Positions 1 to 9,612 of a DNA stretch of 64,000 bases are shown here, piece after piece. A model generated the notes under the pieces. That model made no database searches. It worked only from the letters and a program-made list of their open reading frames with translations, and was not told where the DNA came from. A program made the position numbers and the translations under genes. Origin of the DNA: Streptomyces stelliscabiei (GTDB taxonomy: Bacteria > Actinomycetota > Actinomycetes > Streptomycetales > Streptomycetaceae). Numbering within the stretch: the stretch's first letter is position 1; every line of letters starts with the position of its first letter. The DNA is taken from the NCBI RefSeq assembly GCF_014873495.1, contig NZ_JADBGF010000001.1, forward strand, positions 2,418,001 through 2,482,000, in the 5' to 3' direction.

Positions 1-94
1 GCTCGATCGGATCAGCAGATCGTACGACCGGTGCCCTCGGGGTGCCGCGGAGACGGCCCGCATGCCCTCGCAGGAGGCGACGGCCCCGTGCGTC

Positions 95-721
95 CTACGC
101 CTCGAAGGGCCGCGCGGGCCAGGCCGCCTCGGCGGGGCGCAAGGCCTCGACGCCGTCCTGCGCCCGCGCCGCCACCAGCGAAAGCACGCCCACCACCAGG
201 CAGTTGTTGTGCAGCTCCCCCGCGAGCACCCCCCGCACCAGCTCGTCCAGCGGCACCCGGGCCAACTCCATGTCGGCCTCCTCGTCCTCCACCTCGAACC
301 GCCGACCATCGGCCTCGGAGAGGTCCCGGGCCAGGAAGATCCGCACGGCCTCGTCGCAGCCGCCGGGCGTGGTGTAGACGTCGGTCAGCACCCGCCACTC
401 CTCGGCCTTGACGTGCGCCTCCTCGTACAGCTCGCGCTGGGCGGCGTGCAGCGGGTTCTCGCCGGGCACGTCCAGCAGCCCGGCCGGGATCTCCCACAGC
501 TTCTCGCGGACGGGGTGGCGGTACTGCCGGATGACCAGCACCCGGTCCTGGTCGTCGACGGCGAGGACGGCGACGGACCCGGGGTGCACCTGGTAGTCGC
601 GGCGGACGACCGACCCGTCGGGCATGACCACGTCGTCCGTGCGCACGGAGGTCTTCTTGCCGACGAACGGCGTCTCGCTCGCCCGGACCTCCCACTGCTC
701 GGCGATGTCCTTGATCGTCAT
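95..721 (-). CDS. NUDIX hydrolase (ADP-ribose pyrophosphatase type)
   Basis: This 208-residue protein belongs to the NUDIX family, whose members hydrolyse a nucleoside diphosphate linked to another group; the nearest type by appearance is ADP-ribose pyrophosphatase. The NUDIX box lies at about residues 81-104 (GLLDVPGE, then QRELYEEAHV). It is slightly degenerate: one extra residue separates the first Gly from Glu, and His replaces the usual Gly after the EE pair. The catalytic REL-x-EE core is intact. I chose the ATG at 721 because a clear GGGAGGA ribosome site precedes it, although the frame stays open further upstream. It follows pyrG on the same strand, with a terminator-like hairpin between them, so it is either read through or has its own promoter. 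The substrate cannot be told from sequence. Confidence 0.9.
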   Translation of the reverse strand: MTIKDIAEQWEVRASETPFVGKKTSVRTDDVVMPDGSVVRRDYQVHPGSVAVLAVDDQDRVLVIRQYRHPVREKLWEIPAGLLDVPGENPLHAAQRELYEEAHVKAEEWRVLTDVYTTPGGCDEAVRIFLARDLSEADGRRFEVEDEEADMELARVPLDELVRGVLAGELHNNCLVVGVLSLVAARAQDGVEALRPAEAAWPARPFEA

Positions 722-744
722 GTCGACTCGTCCTCCCACACCTA

Positions 745-790
745 CACAAAAGAAACCGGGGCACACGTCCCGAAAGACGCGTACCCCGGT
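745..790 (-). terminator. Intrinsic terminator after pyrG
   Basis: A 15-bp inverted repeat (755-769 with 776-790, two mismatches) encloses the 6-nt loop. Read on the minus strand, the stem is followed by TTTCTTTTGT, so it has both parts of a Rho-independent terminator. It sits just after the pyrG stop codon and just before the NUDIX gene. Confidence 0.6.
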
Positions 791-820
791 CACCGTACAA
801 GCTCCGGCGCCGCCCGGTTT

Positions 821-2485
<1,665 letters not shown>

Positions 2486-3031
2486 GAGGGGGCTCCCGTG
2501 GTCGCGGTTCGGTATGCGGGTCGGCCGCCGCCCGAACTCATCCGTCGGGGGTGCCTTCGCTGCGGTTCGGGGGTCCCTCGTGCGACTTTTTTCGACTGGG
2601 CGCCCACCGGTCCACGGGCTACCAGGGTATCAGCGACAGAACACGATCGCTTCCGGCCACGCTCCGCGCACGGGCCGACACGGACGTCGTACGACCATCG
2701 GCGAATCCCCGACGGCCTTCACCCCTTGCTCACCCGTTCGGCTCACTCGCGTTGCCCGGAGCGGGACGCGGAGCCCTCCGCTGCGTCGTATCCTCTTCGG
2801 ACACTCGCTGCCGAGCGCGGCCGGCGCGACGGCACCACCCCAGCCCGTCTCCGGCAATCATGAGAGCTCGTCAGTCCGTTGAGCAACGATCGCCTCATTT
2901 GCGTTGAGGATCGTTGAGCGACATCGCACGACACCGTCCCTTGGATCACTCTGGACACATGGTTCCTTTGTCGATCCCATGGGTCCCTTGACCGCACACC
3001 GCACAGCGACCGCCCCTCGGGGGGCGACGAC
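2486..3031. other. Intergenic region between pyrG and the GH15 gene
   Basis: About 546 nt separates two divergent genes and should hold both promoters. I see no convincing coding region; long open frames here are antisense shadows. Visible structure includes the inverted repeat CAACGATC ... GATCGTTG (2884-2891 and 2909-2916), next to two GTTGAG copies, which could be an operator. On the pyrG side there is a short palindrome around GACTTTTTTCGAC at about 2582-2594. I cannot place a promoter with confidence on either side. Confidence 0.5.
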
Positions 3032-4858
3032 GTGGCCGTTCGACTGGAGTTGCACGTGGCCGGGCGCATCGAAGACTACGCACTCATCGGAGACATGCAG
3101 ACAGCGGCGCTGGTCTGCCGGGACGGCACGGTCGATTGGCTGTGCCTGCCCCGCTTCGACTCCCACGCCGTCTTCGCGGGACTGCTCGGCACCGAGGAAC
3201 ACGGATTCTGGAGACTGGGCCCCGCGCATGCCGCGGACGCCGAACCGCCGACGGCCTCCCGCCGCCGGTACCGCGGCGACTCGCTGATCCTGGAATCCGA
3301 GTGGGACACCCCACGCGGCACGGTCCGTGTGACGGACTTCATGCCGCCCCGTGACGGCGCCCCGCAGCTGATCCGGATCGTGGAGGGCGTCAGCGGCCGC
3401 GTGCCGATGCGCTCGGCTCTGCGGATGCGGTTCTCCTACGGCCGGGTGGTGCCCTGGGTGCACAAGCACGAGGGGCGCACGGTGGCCGTGGCCGGACCGG
3501 ACTCGGTGTGGTTCGACACCGAGTGCGAGACGTACGGCAAGGCGCTGACCACCTACGCCGACTTCACGGTGACGCCCGGCGACCGGATCGCCTTCACGAT
3601 CTCCTGGGAGCCCTCGCACAAGCAGCCCCCGGCGCTGCCGGAGCCCGAGCCCTCGCTCGTCGCCACGGAGGAGTTCTGGCGCGACTGGGTGGACCAGTGC
3701 ACGTACCACGGCCCGTACCGCGAGGCCGTGGTCCGCTCGCTGATCACGCTGAAGGCCCTGACGTACGCGCCCACCGGCGGCATCGTCGCCGCGCCGACCA
3801 CCTCGCTCCCGGAGCACATCGGCGGCGTCCGCAACTGGGACTACCGCTACACCTGGCTGCGCGACGCGGCCATCACCCTCTCCTCGCTGCTGCGCACCGG
3901 CTACCGCGACGAGGCCCGCGCCTGGCGCGAGTGGCTGCTGCGGGCCGTCGCCGGCGACCCGGAGAACCTGCAGATCATGTACGGCATCGCCGGCGAGCGG
4001 GAGCTGGGCGAGGCCGAGCTGGAGTGGCTGCCCGGGTACGAGAACTCCGCCCCGGTGCGGGTCGGCAACGGCGCCGCGCACCAGCTCCAGCTGGACGTGT
4101 ACGGCGAGGTCACCGAGGCCCTGCACCTGGCCCACATGACGGGCCTGGCCCGCAACGACTACGCCTCCCTCCTGCAGCTGAAGCTGATCCGCTACCTGGA
4201 GGACCACTGGGACGAGCCGGACGAGGGCATCTGGGAGGTGCGCGGTCCGCGCCGGCACTTCGTGCACTCCAAGGTCATGGCCTGGGTCGCGGTGGACCGC
4301 ACGATCAAGCTCATCGAGTCCGGTGACGCGGACGGCCCGCTGGAGAAGTGGCGCGAGCTGCGCGACGACATCCACCGGGACGTGTGCGAGAAGGGGTACG
4401 ACAAGGAGCGCAACACCTTCACCCAGTCGTACGGCTCCAAGGAACTGGACGCCTCGCTGCTGCTGATCCCGCAGATGGGGTTCCTGCCGCCGGACGACAA
4501 GCGGGTCATCGGCACCATCGAGGCGATCCAGCGCGAGCTGTCGACCCCGGACGGCTTCATCCTGCGCTACCCGACCTCCGGCGCGCAGGAGGGCGTGGAC
4601 GGGCTGCCCGGCGACGAGGGCGCGTTCCTCGCCTGCTCGTTCTGGATGGCCGACGACCTGGCGATGATCGGCCGCGTGGACGAGGCCCGCAAGCTCTTCG
4701 AGAAGCTGCTGTCCCTCCGCAACGACCTGGGTCTCCTCGCCGAGGAGTGGGACCCGGTCCTCCAGCGTCAGGTCGGCAACTTCCCGCAGGCCTTCAGCCA
4801 CGTCCCGCTCATCGACACGGCCCTGCGGCTGACCGCTTCGGGGGCGTACGGCGGCTGA
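3032..4858 (+). CDS. Glycoside hydrolase family 15 protein (glucoamylase/trehalase-like)
   Basis: A 608-residue GH15 enzyme. The first ~215 residues form the family's N-terminal beta-sandwich (GRIEDYALIGDMQTAALV near the start). The rest is the (alpha/alpha)6 catalytic barrel, with the hallmark RNWDYRYTWLRD at about residues 268-279 and the late catalytic region around LPGDEGAFLACSFW. GH15 enzymes release glucose from alpha-glucans; homologues of this subtype in mycobacteria act as trehalases, so trehalose is a plausible substrate here, by inference only. There is no signal peptide, so it is probably cytoplasmic. The GTG at 3032 has a G-rich ribosome site (GGGGGG, 7 nt away); another GTG (3056) would give a start at VAGRIEDY. 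It appears to be transcribed alone. Confidence 0.9.
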   Translation: MAVRLELHVAGRIEDYALIGDMQTAALVCRDGTVDWLCLPRFDSHAVFAGLLGTEEHGFWRLGPAHAADAEPPTASRRRYRGDSLILESEWDTPRGTVRVTDFMPPRDGAPQLIRIVEGVSGRVPMRSALRMRFSYGRVVPWVHKHEGRTVAVAGPDSVWFDTECETYGKALTTYADFTVTPGDRIAFTISWEPSHKQPPALPEPEPSLVATEEFWRDWVDQCTYHGPYREAVVRSLITLKALTYAPTGGIVAAPTTSLPEHIGGVRNWDYRYTWLRDAAITLSSLLRTGYRDEARAWREWLLRAVAGDPENLQIMYGIAGERELGEAELEWLPGYENSAPVRVGNGAAHQLQLDVYGEVTEALHLAHMTGLARNDYASLLQLKLIRYLEDHWDEPDEGIWEVRGPRRHFVHSKVMAWVAVDRTIKLIESGDADGPLEKWRELRDDIHRDVCEKGYDKERNTFTQSYGSKELDASLLLIPQMGFLPPDDKRVIGTIEAIQRELSTPDGFILRYPTSGAQEGVDGLPGDEGAFLACSFWMADDLAMIGRVDEARKLFEKLLSLRNDLGLLAEEWDPVLQRQVGNFPQAFSHVPLIDTALRLTASGAYGG

Positions 4859-5047
4859 ACGCGCCCTCCGGTCCGGCGCGCGCGACGGCGGACCGGGGCG
4901 CGCGGCGGCGGTCCCGCGCGCGGGCGGGCGCGTACGGCAACCGTTCGCGCCCGCCGGTACGGGTGGCTCCGCCGAACAGGACCGATCCACCGCCCCCGCC
5001 TAGCCTGGAAGGAGCCCAGTCCCCCGAGCGAAAGGGGGCGGCTCGCC

Positions 5048-6430
5048 ATGGCTCCCCTCTCGAAGGCGCGCGCGGCTCTCACCGCGCTGCGTGAGGATCT
5101 GACCGGCGACGTGTTCGCGCCGGAGGATCCGGGGTACGACGACGCCCGTACGGTCTTCAACGCCATGATCGACCGGCGTCCGGCCGTGATCGCGCAGTGC
5201 GCGGACGAGGCCGACGTCGTCCGTTCCGTGCGCTTCGCCCGTGACCTGGACCTGCCGATCGCGGTGCGCGGCGGCGGTCACAGCGTGGCCGGCATGGCCC
5301 TCAACGACAACGGGCTCGTCATCGACCTGCGCCGGATGCACGCCGTCACGGTCGATCCCGGCTCCCTGAGCGCCCGCGTCGAGGGCGGCGCCACCATGAG
5401 CCATCTCGACCGCGCCACCGAACCCCACCGCCTGGCGACCACGGGCGGCCGGGCGTCGACCACGGGCGTCGGCGGTTTCGTCCTCGGCGGCGGCAGCGGC
5501 TGGCTGGACCGCACCTTCGGGCTCGCCGTCGACAACCTGCTCGGCGTCGACCTGGTGACCGCCGACGGTCAGGCGGTCCACGCGAGCGCCGAGGAGAACC
5601 CGGACCTGTTCTGGGCGCTGCACGGCGGCGGCGGGAACTTCGGCGTGGCCACCACGCTCACCCTCCGGCTGCACGAACTGCCCGCGTTCGCCATCGCCCT
5701 GCTGCTCTACCTCCCGGAACACGGCCCTGAGGTGATGCGTGTCTACCGCGAGGTCATCGAGACGGGCCCGCGGGAGGCGAGCGGCGGTGTCCTGTACTTC
5801 ACCGGGCCGCCCGAGGAGTTCGTGCCCGAACACCTGGTGGGCAGGCTGGTCTGCGGCGTCCTGCTGACGTACGCGGGCACCGAGGACGACATGCTCAAGA
5901 CCGCGCAGCCGCTGCTGGCGATGCCGCACGAGGCCGAGATCGTCGGCGCGATGCCGTACGCGGACGTGCAGTGCATGATCGACGACCCGCCGGGGATGCG
6001 GAACTACTGGTCGGCGGAGCATCTGACCGGTCTGCCGGACGCGGTGGTGGACGTCCTCACCACCCGCGCCTGGACGATGCCCGTGCCGACCGGCACCCAG
6101 CACGTGCTCTTCCCCCTGGGCGGCGCCATCGCCGACGGCCCCCGCCAATACCCGGTGCCGTACCGCGACGCCCCCTGGGTCGTGCATCCCTTCGGTGTCT
6201 GGTCGGATCCGGCGGACGACGAGCGGTGCGTGCGGTGGGTACGGGACGTGCGCGCCGACGTACGGCCGTGGAGCACCGGCGCGGTCTACCTCAACTTCGT
6301 CGGCGACGAGGGCGCCGACCGTGTGGTGGCCGGTGTCGGTGTCGACAACCACCGGCGGCTGACGGCGGTGAAGGCCCGGTACGACCCCGACAACGTCTTC
6401 CGCTACAACCACAACATCCCCCCGGCCTGA
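5048..6430 (+). CDS. FAD-binding oxidoreductase (berberine-bridge/BBE family)
   Basis: A 460-residue flavoprotein of the PCMH/BBE family. The FAD domain occupies roughly residues 35-210, with RGGGHSVAG, whose His is the usual site for 8-alpha-histidyl flavin attachment, and GRASTTGVGGFVLGGGSGWLD. The second attachment site found in bicovalent members, a Cys in this glycine loop, is absent, so a single covalent link is expected. The C-terminus ends with the BBE motif, VKARYDPDNVFRYNHNIPP. Members oxidise alcohols, sugars or alkaloid-like compounds; the substrate is not evident. The ATG at 5048 follows GAAAGGGGGCGGCTCGCC. The PucR regulator starts 21 nt after the stop and may control this gene. 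Confidence 0.88.
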   Translation: MAPLSKARAALTALREDLTGDVFAPEDPGYDDARTVFNAMIDRRPAVIAQCADEADVVRSVRFARDLDLPIAVRGGGHSVAGMALNDNGLVIDLRRMHAVTVDPGSLSARVEGGATMSHLDRATEPHRLATTGGRASTTGVGGFVLGGGSGWLDRTFGLAVDNLLGVDLVTADGQAVHASAEENPDLFWALHGGGGNFGVATTLTLRLHELPAFAIALLLYLPEHGPEVMRVYREVIETGPREASGGVLYFTGPPEEFVPEHLVGRLVCGVLLTYAGTEDDMLKTAQPLLAMPHEAEIVGAMPYADVQCMIDDPPGMRNYWSAEHLTGLPDAVVDVLTTRAWTMPVPTGTQHVLFPLGGAIADGPRQYPVPYRDAPWVVHPFGVWSDPADDERCVRWVRDVRADVRPWSTGAVYLNFVGDEGADRVVAGVGVDNHRRLTAVKARYDPDNVFRYNHNIPPA

Positions 6431-6438
6431 CGACCGGG

Positions 6439-6444
6439 TACCGT
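6439..6444 (+). promoter_or_regulatory. -10-like hexamer close to the pucR-type start
   Basis: TACCGT ends 7 nt before the ATG at 6452, and no Shine-Dalgarno sequence precedes that ATG. The layout fits a leaderless transcript. No -35 match is visible, so this is tentative. Confidence 0.35.
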
Positions 6445-6451
6445 CCGCTGC

Positions 6452-8104
6452 ATGGACACCCGTGACAGCCGCGCACCAGGTGACGGCCGCGAGGCGCAGG
6501 GCGGTATCACCGTGCGGCGGGCCCTGGAGCTGCCCGGTCTGCGCGGCGGACTGCCGGAGGTCCTGGCGGGCGCCGACCGGCTGGAGCGGACCGTGCGCTG
6601 GGTGCACGCGGGCGAGGTCCCGAACATCGCCTCGCTCCTCAAGGGCGGCGAGCTGCTGCTGACCACCGGGTACGGGCTCGGCACCCGCCCCGCCGACCAG
6701 CGCGCGTTCGTGCGGACCCTCGCCGAGCGCGGCATCTCGGCCCTGGTCGTCGAACTGGGCCCGCGCTTCGCCCGGCTCCCGGCGGCCCTCGTGGAGACGG
6801 CGCGCTCAGCCGGTCTGCCCCTTGTCCAGCTGCACCGTGAGGTGGCCTTCGTGACGGTCACCGAGGAGATCCACACCGAGATCGTCAACGGCCACTACGC
6901 GCTCCTCCAGCAGGCCGAGGAGGTGCACCGCCGCTGCACCGAGGCCCTGCTCGGCGGGGGCGGCATCCCCCAGGTCCTGGACATCCTGGCCGCCTTCAGC
7001 GGCAACCCGGTCTTCCTGGAGACCGCCGACGGCCAGCTCCTGTACGCCGCCGGGGCCGGCCCGGCGGACACCGATCCGCTCCAGGTGTGGGAGGGGGTGC
7101 GCGACCGGCACCAGGACGCACCGCCGGCCGGGACGACCCTCGTCGACGTGCCCGGCGGCGGTCCGGGCACGGGCTCGGTCCGGGCCCGCCTGGTCCTCCT
7201 CCCGGTCGTCGGCCCCCTGGCCCCCGTGCACCGGATGGCGGCCGAGCGCGCGGCCGGGGTCCTCGCCGTCGTCCTGATGCAGGCCCGCCAGGAGGAGGAG
7301 CTGGCGGCGCGCGGACGCGGCGACTTCCTCACCGATCTCGCCGAGGGCCGGGTCCGGGCGGAGGACGCGCCCGCGCAGGCCCGCGTCCTCGGCTTCCGGC
7401 CGGGCTCAGGCCCCCTGCTCCCGGTCGTGATGAAGCTCGCCGACGGTCTCTCCCCCGACGGGGGCGGCTGGGCCGTCCTCGCCCGCGCGGTCGCCGAGGA
7501 GCTGGCCTGCGTGGGTGCGCCCCTCCTGCTCGGCGTACGCCCCGTGGAGGGCCGCGTCCCGCTGCTGCTGGGCCTGCGCGCGGAGTCGGAGCGCCCGGCG
7601 ATCGCCGACCGGGCCGCGGCGGCGCTGCGGGCCGGCGCGGAGCGGGCCGGGATGCGCCGGCCGGGCGGACGGCCGCCCGTGGTGGTCGTGGGCGTGCCCG
7701 GCGGCTGGGCGGCCGCCTCGGCGGGCCTGCGGCACGCGGCGGAGACCGCGACGGCCGCGCAGGGCCTGGCCGACCGCCCCTGGTACGACGCCCGGCGCCT
7801 GGACATCGACCTGCTGCTGTGGCGGCTGCGCGACCACCCCGACCTCGCCGCCTTCGTGGACCGCGCGATCGGTCCGCTGCGCGACCACGACGACCGCGCC
7901 AAACCCCCGCTGCTGCCGACCCTGGAGACCTATCTGGCGCACGCCGGCCGGAAGGCGGAGACGGCCCGTGAACTGCACCTCAACCGCCAGACGCTCTACA
8001 ACCGCCTCGCCCGCATCGGCGAACTCCTCGGCACCGACCTGGACGACCCCCAGGCCGTCCTGGCCCTGAGCCTGGCCCTGCGGGCACGTCGGCACGTCTC
8101 GTGA
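6452..8104 (+). CDS. PucR-family transcriptional regulator
   Basis: A 550-residue regulator. The N-terminal PucR purine-catabolism domain covers about residues 15-135 (VRRALELPGLRGGLPEVLAG, GGELLLTTGYGLG). A GGDEF-like CdaR middle region follows, and a C-terminal helix-turn-helix (residues ~490-545, TLETYLAHAGRKAETARELHLNRQTLYNRLARIGELLG). PucR/CdaR-type proteins sense metabolites and control catabolic genes. The gene lies 21 nt after the BBE-type oxidoreductase, so that enzyme is the obvious candidate target, though this is inferred from position. The start lacks a ribosome site and has TACCGT 7 nt upstream, suggesting a leaderless mRNA. It converges on the glycosyltransferase gene. Confidence 0.9.
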   Translation: MDTRDSRAPGDGREAQGGITVRRALELPGLRGGLPEVLAGADRLERTVRWVHAGEVPNIASLLKGGELLLTTGYGLGTRPADQRAFVRTLAERGISALVVELGPRFARLPAALVETARSAGLPLVQLHREVAFVTVTEEIHTEIVNGHYALLQQAEEVHRRCTEALLGGGGIPQVLDILAAFSGNPVFLETADGQLLYAAGAGPADTDPLQVWEGVRDRHQDAPPAGTTLVDVPGGGPGTGSVRARLVLLPVVGPLAPVHRMAAERAAGVLAVVLMQARQEEELAARGRGDFLTDLAEGRVRAEDAPAQARVLGFRPGSGPLLPVVMKLADGLSPDGGGWAVLARAVAEELACVGAPLLLGVRPVEGRVPLLLGLRAESERPAIADRAAAALRAGAERAGMRRPGGRPPVVVVGVPGGWAAASAGLRHAAETATAAQGLADRPWYDARRLDIDLLLWRLRDHPDLAAFVDRAIGPLRDHDDRAKPPLLPTLETYLAHAGRKAETARELHLNRQTLYNRLARIGELLGTDLDDPQAVLALSLALRARRHVS

Positions 8105-8141
8105 GGGTGCACCCCCTCGGGCGCGGGTCGGCCGGTGTGCG

Positions 8142-9278
8142 TCAGCCGAGGGGCCGCGGCCGGGTCAACTCGTCGTAGACGCTGAGCACCTGGGCCACCG
8201 TCTCGTCCTCGGTCGGCCAGGTGGCGGCCTGCCGCGTGCCCCGCTCGCGCAGTCCCGCACAGCGGGCCGGGTCGTCGAGCAGGCGTGTGACGGCCGCGGC
8301 GAGCGCTCCCGCGTCGCCGTACGGGACGAGTTCGGCGCCGTCGCCGACCAGGTCGGTCACCGATCCGACGGCGGCGGCGACGAGCGGCACGCGCGCGCGG
8401 AGCGCCTCCTGGGCGAGGACGGGACGGGCCTCGGGGCCGCCGGGCAGCAGCGCGACGTCGGCGGCCGCGATCAGCTCGGCCACGTCGTCGCGCCGCCCGG
8501 CCAGCCGTACGGGAAGCTCCTCCTGCGCGATACGGCGCTGCAGGACGCTCCGCAGCGGCCCCTCGCCCACGACGACGAGCAGCGGTGCCGGGTCGAGGCC
8601 GCGCCAGGCCCGGGCGGCGTCGAGCAGGGTGTCGTATCCCCGGTGGCGGTCGAGCGCACCGACGGCCATGAGCAACGGGCGTGCCGTGGCGCCCAGTTCG
8701 GCCCGGACCTTGCAGGCGGGCCGGTCCTGGTCGTCGCCGGTGCCGGTCCGGCCCGGCGCGGGCAGGGCGACGGCGGCGAGCCGGGCGTCGCGAGCGCCCC
8801 GGCTGCGGGCCCGGTCGACCAGGTCGGAGGAGGTGCCGAGGACCACGGCCGCGGCCTTGGCGACCCGGCGCTCCAGCAGCCGCAGCAGATGCGCCCGCGC
8901 CCCCTCCGCGTACGAACGCGTGTGCCAGGTGACGACGAGCGGGGTGGTGCGCTGGCCGAGCGCGAGGGTGGCGCGGAAGCCGGCGTGCAGGCCGTGCGCG
9001 TGCACCAGGTCGGCGTCCGCGCAGGCGCTGCGCAGGCTGGCCACCGAGGCGGGGTCGCTGCTGCGGGGCACGTGGACGTGGTGGGCACCGACGCCGGTGA
9101 AGTCGTACCGGCCGTCGGCGTCACTGGGGGCGCACACGGTGACCCGCACGCCCCGGGCGACCAGTCCCGAGGCCAGCGACCGCACATGCGCACTGCTCAC
9201 CGCGCTGCCACCGCCGAGCACTTGTACGGTTCGCAGCGGCGACTGGCCGTGCGGTGAGTGGCTGCTCACGTGGCTCAC
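8142..9278 (-). CDS. Glycosyltransferase family 4-like protein
   Basis: A roughly 378-residue GT-B glycosyltransferase. The N-terminal domain starts with RTVQVLGGGSAVSSAHVRSLA, the usual GT4 acceptor-side glycine-rich segment. The C-terminal donor domain includes GALDRHRGYDTLLDAAR, VGEGPLRSVLQRR and the E-x7-E motif in PEARPVLAQEALRARVPLVA. It probably transfers a sugar from a nucleotide donor to a cell-envelope or secondary metabolite acceptor, which cannot be specified. The start is uncertain: GTG at 9278 has GGAG 10 nt upstream, while GTG codons at 9269 and 9314 are also in frame. It stands alone between the PucR gene and recN. Confidence 0.85.
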   Translation of the reverse strand: MSHVSSHSPHGQSPLRTVQVLGGGSAVSSAHVRSLASGLVARGVRVTVCAPSDADGRYDFTGVGAHHVHVPRSSDPASVASLRSACADADLVHAHGLHAGFRATLALGQRTTPLVVTWHTRSYAEGARAHLLRLLERRVAKAAAVVLGTSSDLVDRARSRGARDARLAAVALPAPGRTGTGDDQDRPACKVRAELGATARPLLMAVGALDRHRGYDTLLDAARAWRGLDPAPLLVVVGEGPLRSVLQRRIAQEELPVRLAGRRDDVAELIAAADVALLPGGPEARPVLAQEALRARVPLVAAAVGSVTDLVGDGAELVPYGDAGALAAAVTRLLDDPARCAGLRERGTRQAATWPTEDETVAQVLSVYDELTRPRPLG

Positions 9279-9612
9279 GTGGCCGGGGCTCCTGGCTCGG
9301 GGTCGGACGGTCACGAAGAAACGTACCGAAGGACCGGCCGGTGGGGGTGGACCGTTCGAGGTACTTCCGCACGGTCCACGCGGCACGTCCTGCTACGTCG
9401 CTCCTGTCCAAGGATGCCAGGCCGCAAGGGTGTTCCGGCACAGCCGGACGGAGCGAGAACCGGAGGGGCGGGCAACCTCGGACCCAGGGTCACCCACACG
9501 AGTGAACTCCCGTACGAGGTTGCCCCTCCGCGCCCCTCCCGCCGCGCTCCTTCCCGCCCTGTCCCCGGCCCTGTTCGCTCAGGGCCGACGGAGCGGCGGC
9601 CGGGGTCCGGCC
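9279..9612. other. Intergenic region upstream of the glycosyltransferase gene
   Basis: About 334 nt without a convincing gene. It lies downstream of recN and upstream of the glycosyltransferase gene, both on the minus strand, so it should contain a recN 3' end and a glycosyltransferase promoter. The one clear structure is the inverted repeat described separately at 9462-9529. Confidence 0.5.
9462..9529 (-). repeat. Inverted repeat downstream of recN
   Basis: GGAGGGGcggGCAACCTC (9462-9479) is complementary to GAGGTTGCCCCTCC (9516-9529), apart from a 3-nt bulge, with about 36 nt between the arms. There is no T-tract. It may be a transcription terminator for recN or an mRNA structure; function is unproven. 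Confidence 0.4.

Noticed and set aside
2858..4990. A 710-codon open frame on the minus strand
   Set aside because: It lies opposite the GH15 gene and shows no recognisable domain; only the GH15 frame has conserved motifs.
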